Counted from the stretch's first letter, positions 28,922 through 36,929 are shown. The stretch is 64,000 bases of DNA from Rhodobacter sp. (GCA_027489175.1 JAIYAE010000014.1:464037-528036), one strand, 5' to 3'. Notes: a model not told the origin generated them from the sequence alone. Numbers and translations are program-made.

Positions 28922-30462
28922 CGCTTGCCGAAGATTGACCCCAGGACGCCACGGATGATCGCCTGGCCCGACTTCGTGCCCAACTGCCGGGCGAAGCTTT
29001 TGGCAAATGCCGTGCCAATGCTGTCCGACCGGCTGGAGGAGGATTTCTTCGGTGCTGCTTCCGCCTTGCCGTCATAGCGGCGGGCCTTTTCAAACTCGCG
29101 CGCTTCCTCTTCCTTTGCCTCAGCCGCCGCTGCCTCTTTCGCGGCATGCTCTGACCGGGCGCGCAGGCGCTCCCAGGCGCTGTCGCGGTCCACCGTCACA
29201 TCATACTTGCCCCGCACCGGCGATGCCGCCATCACCGCGGCCCGCGCCGCCTCATCCAATGGCCCCAGCTGGCTGGACGGCGGGCGGATCAGCGTGCGTT
29301 CGGCGATGCCGGGAATACCCTTGGCCTCCAAGAGCGAGGTGACCGCCTCACCGGTGCCCACATCGCGGATCGCCTCATCAATCTTGAAGCGCGGGTTCGG
29401 ACGGTAGGTTTCGGCAGCCTTCGCCAGATCCTTCTGGTCATTCGCCGTGAAGGCCCGCAGCGCGTGCTGCACGCGGTTGCCCAGCTGGCCCAGGATATTC
29501 TCAGGCACGTCGGCGGGGTTCTGGGTGATGAAATAGACCCCCACCCCCTTGGACCGGATCAACCGCGCCACCTGTTCCACCTTCGACACCAGCGCTTTGG
29601 GCGCGTCGTCGAACAGCAGGTGTGCCTCATCAAAGAAGAACACGAGCTTCGGTTTGTCCGGATCGCCCACCTCGGGCAGCATCTCGAACAGCTCTGACAG
29701 CAGCCACAAAAGGAAGGTCGCATAAAGGCGGGGCGAGTTCATCAGCTTGTCGGCCGCCAGAATGCTGATCCGCCCCGCGCCTGAGGCGTCCACCGTCATC
29801 AGATCGGCCAGGTCCAGCGCGGGTTCGCCAAACAGGCTCGCCCCGCCCTGGTTCTCCAGCACCAGAAGGCGGCGCTGGATGGCGCCCACCGATTCCTTCG
29901 ACACCAGCCCATAGCGCGCCGACATCTCCTCGGCATGGTCGGCGACAAAGGTCAGCAATGCCTGCAGGTCCTTCAGGTCCAAGAGCGGCAGCTCTTCCTC
30001 ATCCGACAGCCGGAATGCGACGTTCAGCACGCCTTCCTGCGCCTCGGACAACTCCAAAAGGCGCGACAGCAAAAGCGGCCCCATCTCGGCCACCGTCGCG
30101 CGGACTGGGTGGCCCTTTTCGCCGAAAAGGTCCCAGAAGATCACCGGGAAGGCGCGATACTGCAGGTCAAGCCCAATGGTCTGGCTGCGCGTCGTGAAGG
30201 CTTCATGCAGCTTGTGCGCAGGCGACCCTGCCCCGGCGATCCCCGACAGGTCGCCCTTCACGTCCGACAGGAACACCGGCACCCCAGCGGCCGAAAAACC
30301 CTCGGCCAGGATCTGCAGCGTCACGGTCTTGCCGGTCCCGGTCGCCCCAGCAATCAGGCCGTGCCGGTTGCCGTATTTCAAAAGGAGGCTTTGCGGCTGA
30401 CCGTAGCCCTCGCCCCCGCCACCGATGAAAATGCTGTCCGCTGCCCCAACCTGATCCGCCAT
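28918..30462 (-). CDS. HerA-like ATPase (DUF853, YjgR family)
   Basis: A 514-residue FtsK/HerA-fold ATPase. It contains Walker A GATGTGKT (residues 39-46), Walker B LVFFFDEAHLLF near 262, an arginine-containing VYFITQNPADVPENILGQLGNRVQHALRAFT segment, and a C-terminal charged region with the EKARRYDG and DSIGTAFAKSFARQLGTKSGQ block typical of YjgR. HerA proteins move along DNA, but the YjgR/DUF853 group has no proven role and lacks the partner nuclease NurA here. The length is normal for the family. Transcription would start in the 522-nt gap upstream. Confidence 0.85.
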   Translation of the reverse strand: MADQVGAADSIFIGGGGEGYGQPQSLLLKYGNRHGLIAGATGTGKTVTLQILAEGFSAAGVPVFLSDVKGDLSGIAGAGSPAHKLHEAFTTRSQTIGLDLQYRAFPVIFWDLFGEKGHPVRATVAEMGPLLLSRLLELSEAQEGVLNVAFRLSDEEELPLLDLKDLQALLTFVADHAEEMSARYGLVSKESVGAIQRRLLVLENQGGASLFGEPALDLADLMTVDASGAGRISILAADKLMNSPRLYATFLLWLLSELFEMLPEVGDPDKPKLVFFFDEAHLLFDDAPKALVSKVEQVARLIRSKGVGVYFITQNPADVPENILGQLGNRVQHALRAFTANDQKDLAKAAETYRPNPRFKIDEAIRDVGTGEAVTSLLEAKGIPGIAERTLIRPPSSQLGPLDEAARAAVMAASPVRGKYDVTVDRDSAWERLRARSEHAAKEAAAAEAKEEEAREFEKARRYDGKAEAAPKKSSSSRSDSIGTAFAKSFARQLGTKSGQAIIRGVLGSIFGKR

Positions 30463-30576
30463 ACGTCACCTTGCACCTTGCGGACGCTGCGAACTCGCAG
30501 CCTTCCGGATTACGTCTTGCGGCCAAAATACATTTTTAACCCCTTTCTGCCAGTCTGATCCTGCCAGAACGGGCAT

Positions 30577-30658
30577 GCGGTCCGCTCTGGCGGTGACTTC
30601 CTCCCTGTTGACTGGCCGCGCCCCTGAAAAGGCGCGGTTTTTTTTCGGAACGGACCGC
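30577..30658 (+). repeat. 8-bp inverted repeat enclosing a terminator
   Basis: GCGGTCCG at 30577-30584 is the exact complement of CGGACCGC at 30651-30658. Between them lie the CTTCCTCCCTGTTGAC segment and the complete terminator hairpin. In RNA this would give a long closing stem around an internal hairpin, and the outer stem would compete with nothing obvious, so the transcript would have to read through the T-run to form it. Confidence 0.4.
30616..30645 (+). terminator. Rho-independent terminator with no upstream gene
   Basis: CCGCGCC pairs with GGCGCGG around an 8-nt loop and is followed by eight T residues. It is a strong plus-strand terminator. The nearest plus-strand gene upstream is tetR, 1.7 kb away and separated by the antisense HerA-like gene, so it more likely ends a short non-coding transcript that starts within the preceding 100 nt. 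Confidence 0.75.
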
Positions 30659-30726
30659 GCTTTCCGGCGGCTTCGGGGCCTGCCAAAGACCTGTAACGTC
30701 CGCTGGCAAAACCGTGCAGAATCCCG

Positions 30727-30755
30727 TTGACGGGCCAGACAATCCGCAATAGCGT
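30727..30755 (+). promoter_or_regulatory. Candidate promoter of a small RNA
   Basis: TTGACG (30727-30732), a 17-nt spacer and TAGCGT (30750-30755). The -35 matches five of six consensus bases. The expected start point near 30762 is only 70 nt ahead of a strong terminator. Confidence 0.45.
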
Positions 30756-30761
30756 CCCCCT

Positions 30762-30831
30762 CATGAAGTCGGCCAGTCCGACAGGGAGCATAAAAAAATT
30801 CGTCAAAGGGCCGGTACTTCCGGCCCTTTTT
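30762..30831 (+). ncRNA. Putative small RNA of about 70 nt
   Basis: Between the candidate promoter and the terminator lies a short stretch with typical sRNA layout: a 5-bp hairpin (GTCGG, loop CCAGT, CCGAC), an AT-rich single-stranded segment with seven consecutive A, then a 10-bp terminator stem AAAGGGCCGG / CCGGCCCTTT (30805-30829) and a short T-run. No ORF with a ribosome-binding site fits. It could alternatively be an attenuated leader of the IalB-family gene 150 nt downstream. The sequence family is not one I recognise; expression is not shown. Confidence 0.45.
30805..30831 (+). terminator. Rho-independent terminator ending the putative sRNA
   Basis: AAAGGGCCGG and CCGGCCCTTT form a 10-bp stem with a 5-nt loop (TACTT) and a T-rich 3-prime side. 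The arms are perfect. A terminator here, 154 nt ahead of the IalB-family gene, implies a separate upstream transcript or attenuation. Confidence 0.85.
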
Positions 30832-30984
30832 CAGTTTTTAGTGGTTCGGTTTCCCAAGGCCGGGGATCACATCGACAGGAGTGCAGGCAGAAGGTCGCCA
30901 CGGTCACACTTTCAGACCTGACTTCCGCCCCAAGGGCATGCTAAGCACCCGCGAAACGTTGACCGACCGAAGGAATTGCCCCAG

Positions 30985-31707
30985 ATGGCCAAGACCAAAA
31001 CCACCGTGCTTGCGCTGATGATTGCCCCGCTTTTCGCTTTGTCTGGCGGGCAGCTCTTGGCCCAGACGACCGAGGCCCCTGCCGAAGCACCCTCCGAAGC
31101 CCCGGCTGAGGGCGAGGCCCCTGCCGTCGCCGCAGACGGCGCCTCGCCCGATGGGTTGTCGATGGGGACCGAAGTTGCCAACGGCAACGGCGTTGGTGAC
31201 ACCTATGTCGCCGCCACGTTCGAGGCTTGGGAACAGCGCTGCGTGCGTACCGAAACCGGGATCGACCCCTGCCAGCTCTACACCTTGCTGAAGGACGGCG
31301 ACGGCAACTCGGTGGCCGAGTTCACCATGTTCAGCCTGCCCGCCGGTTCAGAAGGCCCCGCCGTCGCGGGTGCGACCTTCATCGCGCCGCTGGAAACCCT
31401 GTTGACCGCCGGCATGACGCTGCAAATCGATGGCGGCGCGCCCAAGGCCTATCCCTTCACCTTCTGCACCCAGATCGGCTGCGTCTCGCGCCTCGGCTTC
31501 ACGGCCGAGGAAGTGGAGCAGATGAAGAAAGGCGCGACCGCGACCATCGTGATCGTCCCCTTCGTCGCCCCGGATGAACGGGTCACCCTGCCGGTGTCGC
31601 TGAAAGGCTTCACCGCCGGACTTGCGGCTGTTGATGCCTCGAACGCCGCCGCTGACGCTGCCGCAGCAGCGGCTGCCCCGGCCGAAGCGCCCGCCGCGAA
31701 CGAATGA
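30985..31707 (+). CDS. Invasion-associated locus B (IalB) family secreted protein
   Basis: A 240-residue protein with a Sec signal (MAKTKTTVLALMIAPLFALS, cleavage near GGQLLAQ) followed by an Ala/Glu/Pro-rich linker (residues 30-55) and the IalB domain. The domain shows FEAWEQRCVRTETGIDPCQLYTLL, LPAGSEGPAVAGATFIAPLETLL and FTFCTQIGCVSRLGFTAEEV, with four cysteines that probably form two disulfides. IalB was named for Bartonella erythrocyte invasion but is widespread in free-living alphaproteobacteria with unknown function. The tail is Ala-rich. The ATG at 30985 follows GAAGGA; an in-frame TTG 9 nt upstream is less likely. Confidence 0.85.
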   Translation: MAKTKTTVLALMIAPLFALSGGQLLAQTTEAPAEAPSEAPAEGEAPAVAADGASPDGLSMGTEVANGNGVGDTYVAATFEAWEQRCVRTETGIDPCQLYTLLKDGDGNSVAEFTMFSLPAGSEGPAVAGATFIAPLETLLTAGMTLQIDGGAPKAYPFTFCTQIGCVSRLGFTAEEVEQMKKGATATIVIVPFVAPDERVTLPVSLKGFTAGLAAVDASNAAADAAAAAAAPAEAPAANE

Positions 31708-31729
31708 TCGGCTGACCAGCCAAAGCAGG

Positions 31730-31755
31730 GGCCGGTCCATCAGGGCCGGCCTTTT
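31730..31755 (+). terminator. Rho-independent terminator after the IalB-family gene
   Basis: GGCCGGTCC pairs with GGGCCGGCC (one G-U pair) around ATCA, followed by TTTT. It lies 22 nt after the stop codon. Confidence 0.8.
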
Positions 31756-31758
31756 GCG

Positions 31759-32949
31759 TTAAGCGCTGCGGAAAGCCAGCACTGCGTTCAGCCCACCAAA
31801 GGCAAAAGCATTGGACAGAACCGCCCCCACCCGCGCCTGACGGGCCAGGTTCGGCACCACGTCGAGCGGGCAATCTGGGTCGTCGGCCTGATGGCCGATA
31901 GTCGGGGGCAGCACCCCTTGGGTCAGCGCCAGAAGACAGGCCACCGCCTCCAGCGCGCCGGTCGCCCCGATGGCATGGCCATGCATCGCCTTGGTCGAGG
32001 ATACCGGCGGAGGTGTGGTGCCGAAGACCTGCCGGATCGCCGCCGCCTCGCTGCGGTCATTGGCCAGCGTTCCCGTGCCATGCGCGTTGATGTAGCTCAC
32101 ATCGCCCGCAGCCATCCTAGCATCCGCCAGCGCCGCAAGCATCGCCCGCGCGGCCCCGTCAGGATCCGGCGCCACGATATCCCCGGCATCGGCGGTCATC
32201 CCGAAGCCAGCCACCTCGGCCAGGATCTTGGCCCCCCGCGCGCGCGCGTGATCCTCGGCCTCGAACACCAGCACCCCGGCCCCGTCGCCGATCACCATAC
32301 CCTTGCGGCCCAGGCTGAACGGGCGGCAGGCGTCCGGGGCCAACACCCGCAACCCCTCCCAGGCCTTCACTCCGCCAAAGCACAGCATCGCCTCGGACCC
32401 GCCGGTCAGCATCACATCCGCCACACCGGCGCGGATCTGCTGCAAGGCCAGCCCCATCGCGTGGTTGGCGCTCGCGCAGGCAGAGGAGACGCTGAACACC
32501 GGCCCTTGCAGCCCGTAGGCCATCGACAGATGCGAGGCCGGGGCATTGTGCATCAACCTTGGCACCACCAGGGGTGAGACACGGCTCTTTCCCTCAGCGA
32601 AAACAGCGCGGTAGCTGTCTTCCCAAGTGCTGATCCCCCCCGCCGCCGTGCCCAGGATCACCCCGCCCCGCGGACCAAGGCCAAGGTCCAGCCCCGCCAT
32701 CGCCATCGCTTCGGCCCCGGCGACCAGCGCGTATTGCGTCACCCGGTCGTAAAGCGGCATCCGGGCGGCGGGCAGGTCGGGTGCCCAATCCCGCACCTCG
32801 GCCCCGATCCGCACCGACAAACGGTCCGCATCACGAAAGGTCAGCGCCCCGATCCCGCAGCGCCCCGCCGCCAGCGCCGCAAAGGTGCCCGGCACATCCT
32901 GCGCCAGCGCGTTCACCGTGCCGATCCCGGTGATGACGACGCGCCTCAT
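31759..32949 (-). CDS. Beta-ketoacyl-ACP synthase (KAS II/FabF-like) in an lpxD-acp operon
   Basis: A 396-residue condensing enzyme. The catalytic triad is complete: Cys158 in SSACASA, His290 in NAHGTGT and His325 in KAMHGHAIGA; GGLNAVL near the C terminus is the glycine-rich loop. It extends an acyl-ACP with malonyl-ACP and yields 3-oxoacyl-ACP. Its start overlaps a dedicated acyl carrier protein gene by 4 nt, and lpxD is next upstream, so this is probably not the housekeeping FabF but one devoted to an envelope acyl chain. The sequence is somewhat divergent from housekeeping FabF (shorter by about 15-20 residues). Confidence 0.85.
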   Translation of the reverse strand: MRRVVITGIGTVNALAQDVPGTFAALAAGRCGIGALTFRDADRLSVRIGAEVRDWAPDLPAARMPLYDRVTQYALVAGAEAMAMAGLDLGLGPRGGVILGTAAGGISTWEDSYRAVFAEGKSRVSPLVVPRLMHNAPASHLSMAYGLQGPVFSVSSACASANHAMGLALQQIRAGVADVMLTGGSEAMLCFGGVKAWEGLRVLAPDACRPFSLGRKGMVIGDGAGVLVFEAEDHARARGAKILAEVAGFGMTADAGDIVAPDPDGAARAMLAALADARMAAGDVSYINAHGTGTLANDRSEAAAIRQVFGTTPPPVSSTKAMHGHAIGATGALEAVACLLALTQGVLPPTIGHQADDPDCPLDVVPNLARQARVGAVLSNAFAFGGLNAVLAFRSA

Positions 32950-33224
32950 CGCTGGTCGATCAGCCGCGCCACGCCAGCCACAATGCCCGGAACGCTGGCA
33001 AAGTCGAAATCCGGCAGGTCGGGTTCGTTGGCATTGAAGGGGATGGTGATGCCGAAGCGTTCTTCCAACGCGAAGATCGCCTCGACCTTGCCCAGACTGT
33101 CCAGACCAAGGTCATCGACCCGCGCATCCGGCGCTATCTCGTACGGGGGCAGCAATAGCTGTGCCGCCAGAATCTCGATCACCGCCGCTTCGATCTCTGC
33201 CCGCATGTCCACCTGCACGGTCAT
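32946..33224 (-). CDS. Acyl carrier protein, dedicated (AcpXL-like)
   Basis: A 92-residue acidic protein with the phosphopantetheine site DLGLDSLGKVE (Ser43) followed by FALEERFGITIP, the normal helix II to III of ACPs. It is longer at the C-terminal side than housekeeping AcpP and has an extra acidic loop (NANEPDLPDFDF), a layout that recalls rhizobial AcpXL, the carrier for lipid A very-long-chain acyls. An internal ATG at residue 7 is a possible start. It overlaps the KAS gene by 4 nt and follows lpxD after 14 nt, so all three are probably one functional unit. Confidence 0.85.
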   Translation of the reverse strand: MTVQVDMRAEIEAAVIEILAAQLLLPPYEIAPDARVDDLGLDSLGKVEAIFALEERFGITIPFNANEPDLPDFDFASVPGIVAGVARLIDQR

Positions 33225-33238
33225 TTTGCGGCCGGTTC

Positions 33239-34330
33239 CTACTCGGCTTCCGGGGCGAAGGGAACGCCCTTCTCCAGTGCCGCCACCCGTGAGGCCAGTC
33301 GCGGCAGACGGCGCAGCGCCTTCTGCATCTCGACATGCGTTTCCATCTTCACCGCCGGATAGCCCAGCAGCACCCGCCCCGCCGGCGCGTTGGTAAAGAT
33401 CTTGGTGGCCCCACCCGCAATCACGTCATTGCCGACGAAGATGTTGTCATTGACCCCACACTGCCCGCCCATCACCACCCGGTCGCCAATCCGGGCCGAG
33501 CCTGCGATGCCCACCTGCCCGCACAGCAGGCAATCGCGCCCGACCTGCACGTTGTGGCCGATGTGGACCAGGTTATCGAGCTTGGTACCCGACCCGATGG
33601 TGGTATCCCGGATCGTGCCCCGGTCGATGCAAACATTCGCGCCGATTTCCACATCATCCCCAATGGTTACAGCCCCAAGCGAATATATCCGCGTCCAGCT
33701 TTGGTCCTTGATTCCCTCCCGCGTCCCCAAGGTCTCGCGGATTTCCTCGACCCCGGATTTCTCGGGCGTCACAAAGCTGAACCCATCTGCGCCGATCACG
33801 GCGCCGGGCTGGCAGATGAAGCGGTCGCCAATGGTCACCCGCGCGCCGATCCGCGCGCCCTGCAGGATCAGCGCATCCGCCCCGATCCGCGCCCCTTCGG
33901 CGATGGAGACATGGCTGGCAATTCGTGCGCCTGCCCCCAGCACCACGCCCGCGCCGATGGTCACGAACGGCCCGATGGCCGCCCCCGCGCCCACCACGGC
34001 TGAGGGGTGGACAATCGCCATCGCATGCACGCCCGGCGCTATGTCCGGCCCAGGGTCCATCAACCGCGTCAGCCCCGCCATCGCCAGCCGCCCGCGTGGC
34101 GCAAAGATCGCGGCCTGCAGGCCCATCCCTTGCCAATCCGCCCCCGGCCAGACCATCGCCGCCCGCGCGCGGCCCTTGGCGATCCCGTCCGCATAGCGCG
34201 GGTCCATCGCCAGGGCGAGGGCGTCAGGCCCCGCCGCCGCCGGTTCGGCCGCACCGGTCACCGTCAGGTCAAGATCGCCCGCCGCCTCGGCCCCAAGGGC
34301 GGCAGCAATGTCGCGGATCGTGTGGGGCAT
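33239..34330 (-). CDS. lpxD: UDP-3-O-acylglucosamine N-acyltransferase LpxD
   Basis: A 363-residue acyltransferase that adds the second acyl chain (amide-linked) to UDP-3-O-acyl-glucosamine in lipid A synthesis. The N-terminal domain (residues 1-100) binds uridine; residues about 105-320 are a left-handed beta helix built from hexapeptide repeats (for example [19 protein letters not shown]). The catalytic histidine is in the HIGHN motif (about His259), and the C terminus is a basic helix ([21 protein letters not shown]). Length and layout are normal. It sits between an L,D-transpeptidase gene and the acp-KAS pair in one direction. Confidence 0.92.
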   Translation of the reverse strand: MPHTIRDIAAALGAEAAGDLDLTVTGAAEPAAAGPDALALAMDPRYADGIAKGRARAAMVWPGADWQGMGLQAAIFAPRGRLAMAGLTRLMDPGPDIAPGVHAMAIVHPSAVVGAGAAIGPFVTIGAGVVLGAGARIASHVSIAEGARIGADALILQGARIGARVTIGDRFICQPGAVIGADGFSFVTPEKSGVEEIRETLGTREGIKDQSWTRIYSLGAVTIGDDVEIGANVCIDRGTIRDTTIGSGTKLDNLVHIGHNVQVGRDCLLCGQVGIAGSARIGDRVVMGGQCGVNDNIFVGNDVIAGGATKIFTNAPAGRVLLGYPAVKMETHVEMQKALRRLPRLASRVAALEKGVPFAPEAE

Positions 34331-34363
34331 GGCAAAACTCCGTCTGCGTCTTGACGGACAGGA

Positions 34364-35965
34364 TTACCCCTGAACCCCGGCCAAGACCACCCCGGCCGCC
34401 TCCAGCGCCTCAAAGAGCTTGGCATCCCGCCCATAGACGTCGCGGCGGTAGCCGATATGGCCCTTGGCGTCCGGATAGGCGGTGAAATAGACCAGATGCA
34501 CCGGCACCGGCTTGACCAGATCGACCCGGGTTTCCTTGCCGGTTTCCAGATCGGCCTGAAACTCGGCCACCGGGTCCGCCGATTGCAGCGCAAGCAGGGC
34601 ATGGGCCAGATCGAACGGATCGGCCACGCGGATGCAGCCATGGCTATAGGCCCGCACCTCATTGGCGAAAAGCGACTTCGACGGCGTGTCGTGCAGATAG
34701 ATGTTGTAGGGGTTCGGGAACATGAACTTCACCAACCCCAGCGCATTCCCGTCCGAGGGCGGCTGGCGCAGACCGTAAGGAAAGCTGCGCGCCGAATAGG
34801 CGGCAAAGTCGACCGATCCGCGCGGCACCACACGGCCCCGCCCGTCAATCACTTGCAGATGGCCCACGGCATTGGGGTTCTGCTGCAACAAGGGCAGGTA
34901 TTCGTTGACGATGATCGACCGCGGCACCCCCCAGGACGGGTTGATGACCATATGGTCCATCTCGTCGGAAAACTCCGGGCTGCGCTGGTCGGGGACGTTC
35001 TTGCCGATCACCACGCGCGTGTCAAAGACGGTGCGGCCATCCTCGATGATCTTGGCGCGGAAGTCGGGCAGGTTCACCCAGATATGCCGCGCTGACCGGT
35101 CGAAATCCAGCCAACGCTCGCGCTCCAACGCCACGATCACCGATTTCAGCCGCGCTTCGGGGCCGACGTTCACCTCGGCAATCGTGCTTTCGCTGGCACG
35201 TCCATCCGCCTCAAGCCCGTGGGCAAGCTGGAACGCCTGCACCGCGGCTTCCATGGCGCGGTCGTAGCTGGCGGTGGCCGTGGCGCGCAGATAGCCCATC
35301 CGCATCAGCCGGTCGCGCAGCGCCACGACGGCGGCGCCGGTGTCGCCCGGCTCCAGCACCGAGGCTGGCACGGTTTCGCCCCAGCCGCCCGCGGCAATCT
35401 GCGCCTCAAGACCGATCTTGGCCTTCATCAGGTTCAGATAGGCGGCCGACTTCGGCAGCATCCATTGCAGAACGGCTTCCGGCTTGCCGCTGGCGATGCG
35501 CGTGAGCAGGGTCTGCGGATCGATCCGGTCAATCTCGCGCAGGATGCCGCCATCCACCTTGGCCGGGTCAATCGCGCCCGAGGTCAGGTCCCGCGCCCAG
35601 GCAAGGTAGGCCCGCGTCAGCGCCACTTCCACCCGGCCCCGGTCGCCCTCGGACTCGGCCGCCTGCAAGGCGGCGGTCAGTGCGGCCGCGTCATAGCGTT
35701 CCACCGGCAGCCCATGGTCAGGCGCCGCCGCAATCGCCGCAAGGAAGGCCTGCCGCCGCGCGACATCATCCGTGCCGGTCCAAAGCGGCTCATATCCGGT
35801 CTTGGCATACCAGCCGGCAATCTCCGCCTCGTTCGAGGCGGCGACGGCCAGCGATTGTGCAAAGGCTGACACCTCTGCCTTGGCCGGTGCGGGCACGAAG
35901 GGCAGCAGTGCAAAGGACAGGATCAGGGCAAAGGACGGCAGGCAGCGAGGGGCGGACCGGTTCAT
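34364..35965 (-). CDS. YcbB-type L,D-transpeptidase with peptidoglycan-binding domain
   Basis: A 533-residue periplasmic enzyme. It has a Sec signal (MNRSAPRCLPSFALILSFAL, cleavage near PAKA), a helical N-terminal domain, a PG-binding module around residues 208-268 (LEPGDTGAAVVALRDRLMRM), and the YkuD catalytic domain with FDTRVVIGKNVPDQRSPEFSDE and the nucleophile near Cys444 in YSHGCIRVADP. A substrate-capping loop of the YcbB/LdtD kind lies between. These enzymes form 3-3 cross-links. It lies 33 nt upstream of lpxD in the same direction, and is divergent from a YcbK-like gene. Confidence 0.9.
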   Translation of the reverse strand: MNRSAPRCLPSFALILSFALLPFVPAPAKAEVSAFAQSLAVAASNEAEIAGWYAKTGYEPLWTGTDDVARRQAFLAAIAAAPDHGLPVERYDAAALTAALQAAESEGDRGRVEVALTRAYLAWARDLTSGAIDPAKVDGGILREIDRIDPQTLLTRIASGKPEAVLQWMLPKSAAYLNLMKAKIGLEAQIAAGGWGETVPASVLEPGDTGAAVVALRDRLMRMGYLRATATASYDRAMEAAVQAFQLAHGLEADGRASESTIAEVNVGPEARLKSVIVALERERWLDFDRSARHIWVNLPDFRAKIIEDGRTVFDTRVVIGKNVPDQRSPEFSDEMDHMVINPSWGVPRSIIVNEYLPLLQQNPNAVGHLQVIDGRGRVVPRGSVDFAAYSARSFPYGLRQPPSDGNALGLVKFMFPNPYNIYLHDTPSKSLFANEVRAYSHGCIRVADPFDLAHALLALQSADPVAEFQADLETGKETRVDLVKPVPVHLVYFTAYPDAKGHIGYRRDVYGRDAKLFEALEAAGVVLAGVQG

Positions 35966-36302
35966 TCAACACTCATTCCCAAGGACTTGGCAGCGACAGG
36001 CAATGGTTTCTTCAAATCCGTGCCACTGTCCATTCACAAACCGGTCGGGCTGCAAGTTGTCTGTCAGATTGTGTCCGCTGCGGCGACAATTTTGCCCTCA
36101 ACCGATGCAATCGAACAACAACGCACAAATTTCCGTGTCGTTCAGCGAAAATTTGCCGATTCAGGTTGTGCTGCAAGCCGAGCGGGCAATCGAGGCTTGG
36201 GCTTCGAATCGACTTGTGCAATAAGCCAAGGGCACTTGGGGAAGAAGTTGCACAAAAGCTGCGCGAAGGCGGTCGAAGACAGCAACGGGGACAAGCGTTA
36301 GA
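35966..36302. other. 337-nt AT-richer divergent intergenic region
   Basis: Separates ycbB (minus) from the YcbK-like gene (plus). It is clearly lower in GC than its surroundings and contains several near-repeats of the type ACAATTTTGC, ACAAATTTCC and AAAATTTGCC between about 36085 and 36165. Promoters for both genes must lie here; one weak plus-strand pair is TTGGGC, 17 nt, AATAAG near 36197-36225. No RNA gene or convincing small ORF was recognised. Confidence 0.4.
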
Positions 36303-36872
36303 ATGACGGACCAGAATAGTTTCGGTGTCACACGGCGTGGCTTGCTCGGCGTGTTCGCAGCAACGGCCGTGATTGCGGCACCTACCTACAGCAACGCATT
36401 CGGTTTGCTGAAGGGCTCGGGCGACATTCGCCGCATCCGCATGTACTCAGGCCGCACCGGTGAAAGCATCGACACGATCTACTGGATCGAAGGCGAGTAC
36501 ATTCCCGAAGTCATGAAGGAAATCAATCACTTCATGCGGGACTGGCGGTCTGACGATACCGTTGGCATGGACATGCGGACCGTCGATATCATGGCCGCTT
36601 CGCACCGCTTGATGGACGTGACCGAACCCTACATGCTGCTCTCGGGCTACCGCAGTCCGAAGACCAATGCGATGCTGCGCTCGCGGTCCGGCGGCGTGGC
36701 GAAGAACTCGCTCCACATGAAGGGCCAGGCGGCAGACCTGCGGCTGAAGTCGCGCACGGTCGGTCAGATGGCCAAGGCGGCGGCGGCGTGCGCCTCGGGC
36801 GGCGTCGGCAAATACTCGCGGTCGAACTTCGTCCACATGGATTGCGGTCCGGTCCGCAGCTGGGGCGGCTAA
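36303..36872 (+). CDS. YcbK-like (DUF882) Tat-exported peptidase
   Basis: A 189-residue protein with a twin-arginine leader (VTRRGLLGVF at residues 9-18, then a hydrophobic core up to about 32) and a peptidase M15A-like domain. Zinc ligands are His138 and Asp145 in SLHMKGQAADLRL and His177 in NFVHMDC. The family includes E. coli YcbK (MepK), an endopeptidase that cuts L,D cross-links. It is divergent from the ycbB-type L,D-transpeptidase, so the pair represents a cross-link maker and a cross-link breaker. A GC-rich terminator follows after 23 nt. Confidence 0.88.
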   Translation: MTDQNSFGVTRRGLLGVFAATAVIAAPTYSNAFGLLKGSGDIRRIRMYSGRTGESIDTIYWIEGEYIPEVMKEINHFMRDWRSDDTVGMDMRTVDIMAASHRLMDVTEPYMLLSGYRSPKTNAMLRSRSGGVAKNSLHMKGQAADLRLKSRTVGQMAKAAAACASGGVGKYSRSNFVHMDCGPVRSWGG

Positions 36873-36895
36873 GCCCCGAAGACCTGCAGAAAAGT

Positions 36896-36916
36896 GGCGC
36901 CTTCGGGCGCCTTTTT
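36896..36916 (+). terminator. Rho-independent terminator with TTCG tetraloop
   Basis: GGCGCC, TTCG loop, GGCGCC, then five T. It ends the YcbK-like gene and, with an A-rich left flank, may also serve the convergent rlmE gene. Confidence 0.85.
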
Positions 36917-36929
36917 CATGCGAATTTTG

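Larger units (their letters stand above)
30463..30984. other. 522-nt non-coding region with two terminators and a probable sRNA
   Basis: No convincing protein gene is present: the open frames here have no ribosome-binding site and run through terminator hairpins. The region does hold two intrinsic terminators on the plus strand, each without an upstream gene to serve, an outer inverted repeat around the first, and a promoter-like pair ahead of the second. The last 150 nt should contain the promoter of the IalB-family gene and the first 80 nt the leader of the HerA-like gene, where CTGCGAACTCGCAG can form a small hairpin. Confidence 0.6.

Noticed and set aside
30510..30806. Possible 98-residue minus-strand ORF in the same gap
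   Set aside because: It covers both the terminator hairpin and the promoter-like region, has no SD and no recognisable domain.
30727..30921. Possible 64-residue ORF in the gap before the IalB-family gene
   Set aside because: It has no ribosome-binding site, runs through the 30805-30831 terminator, and its codon use is unlike the neighbours; a small RNA explains the interval better.
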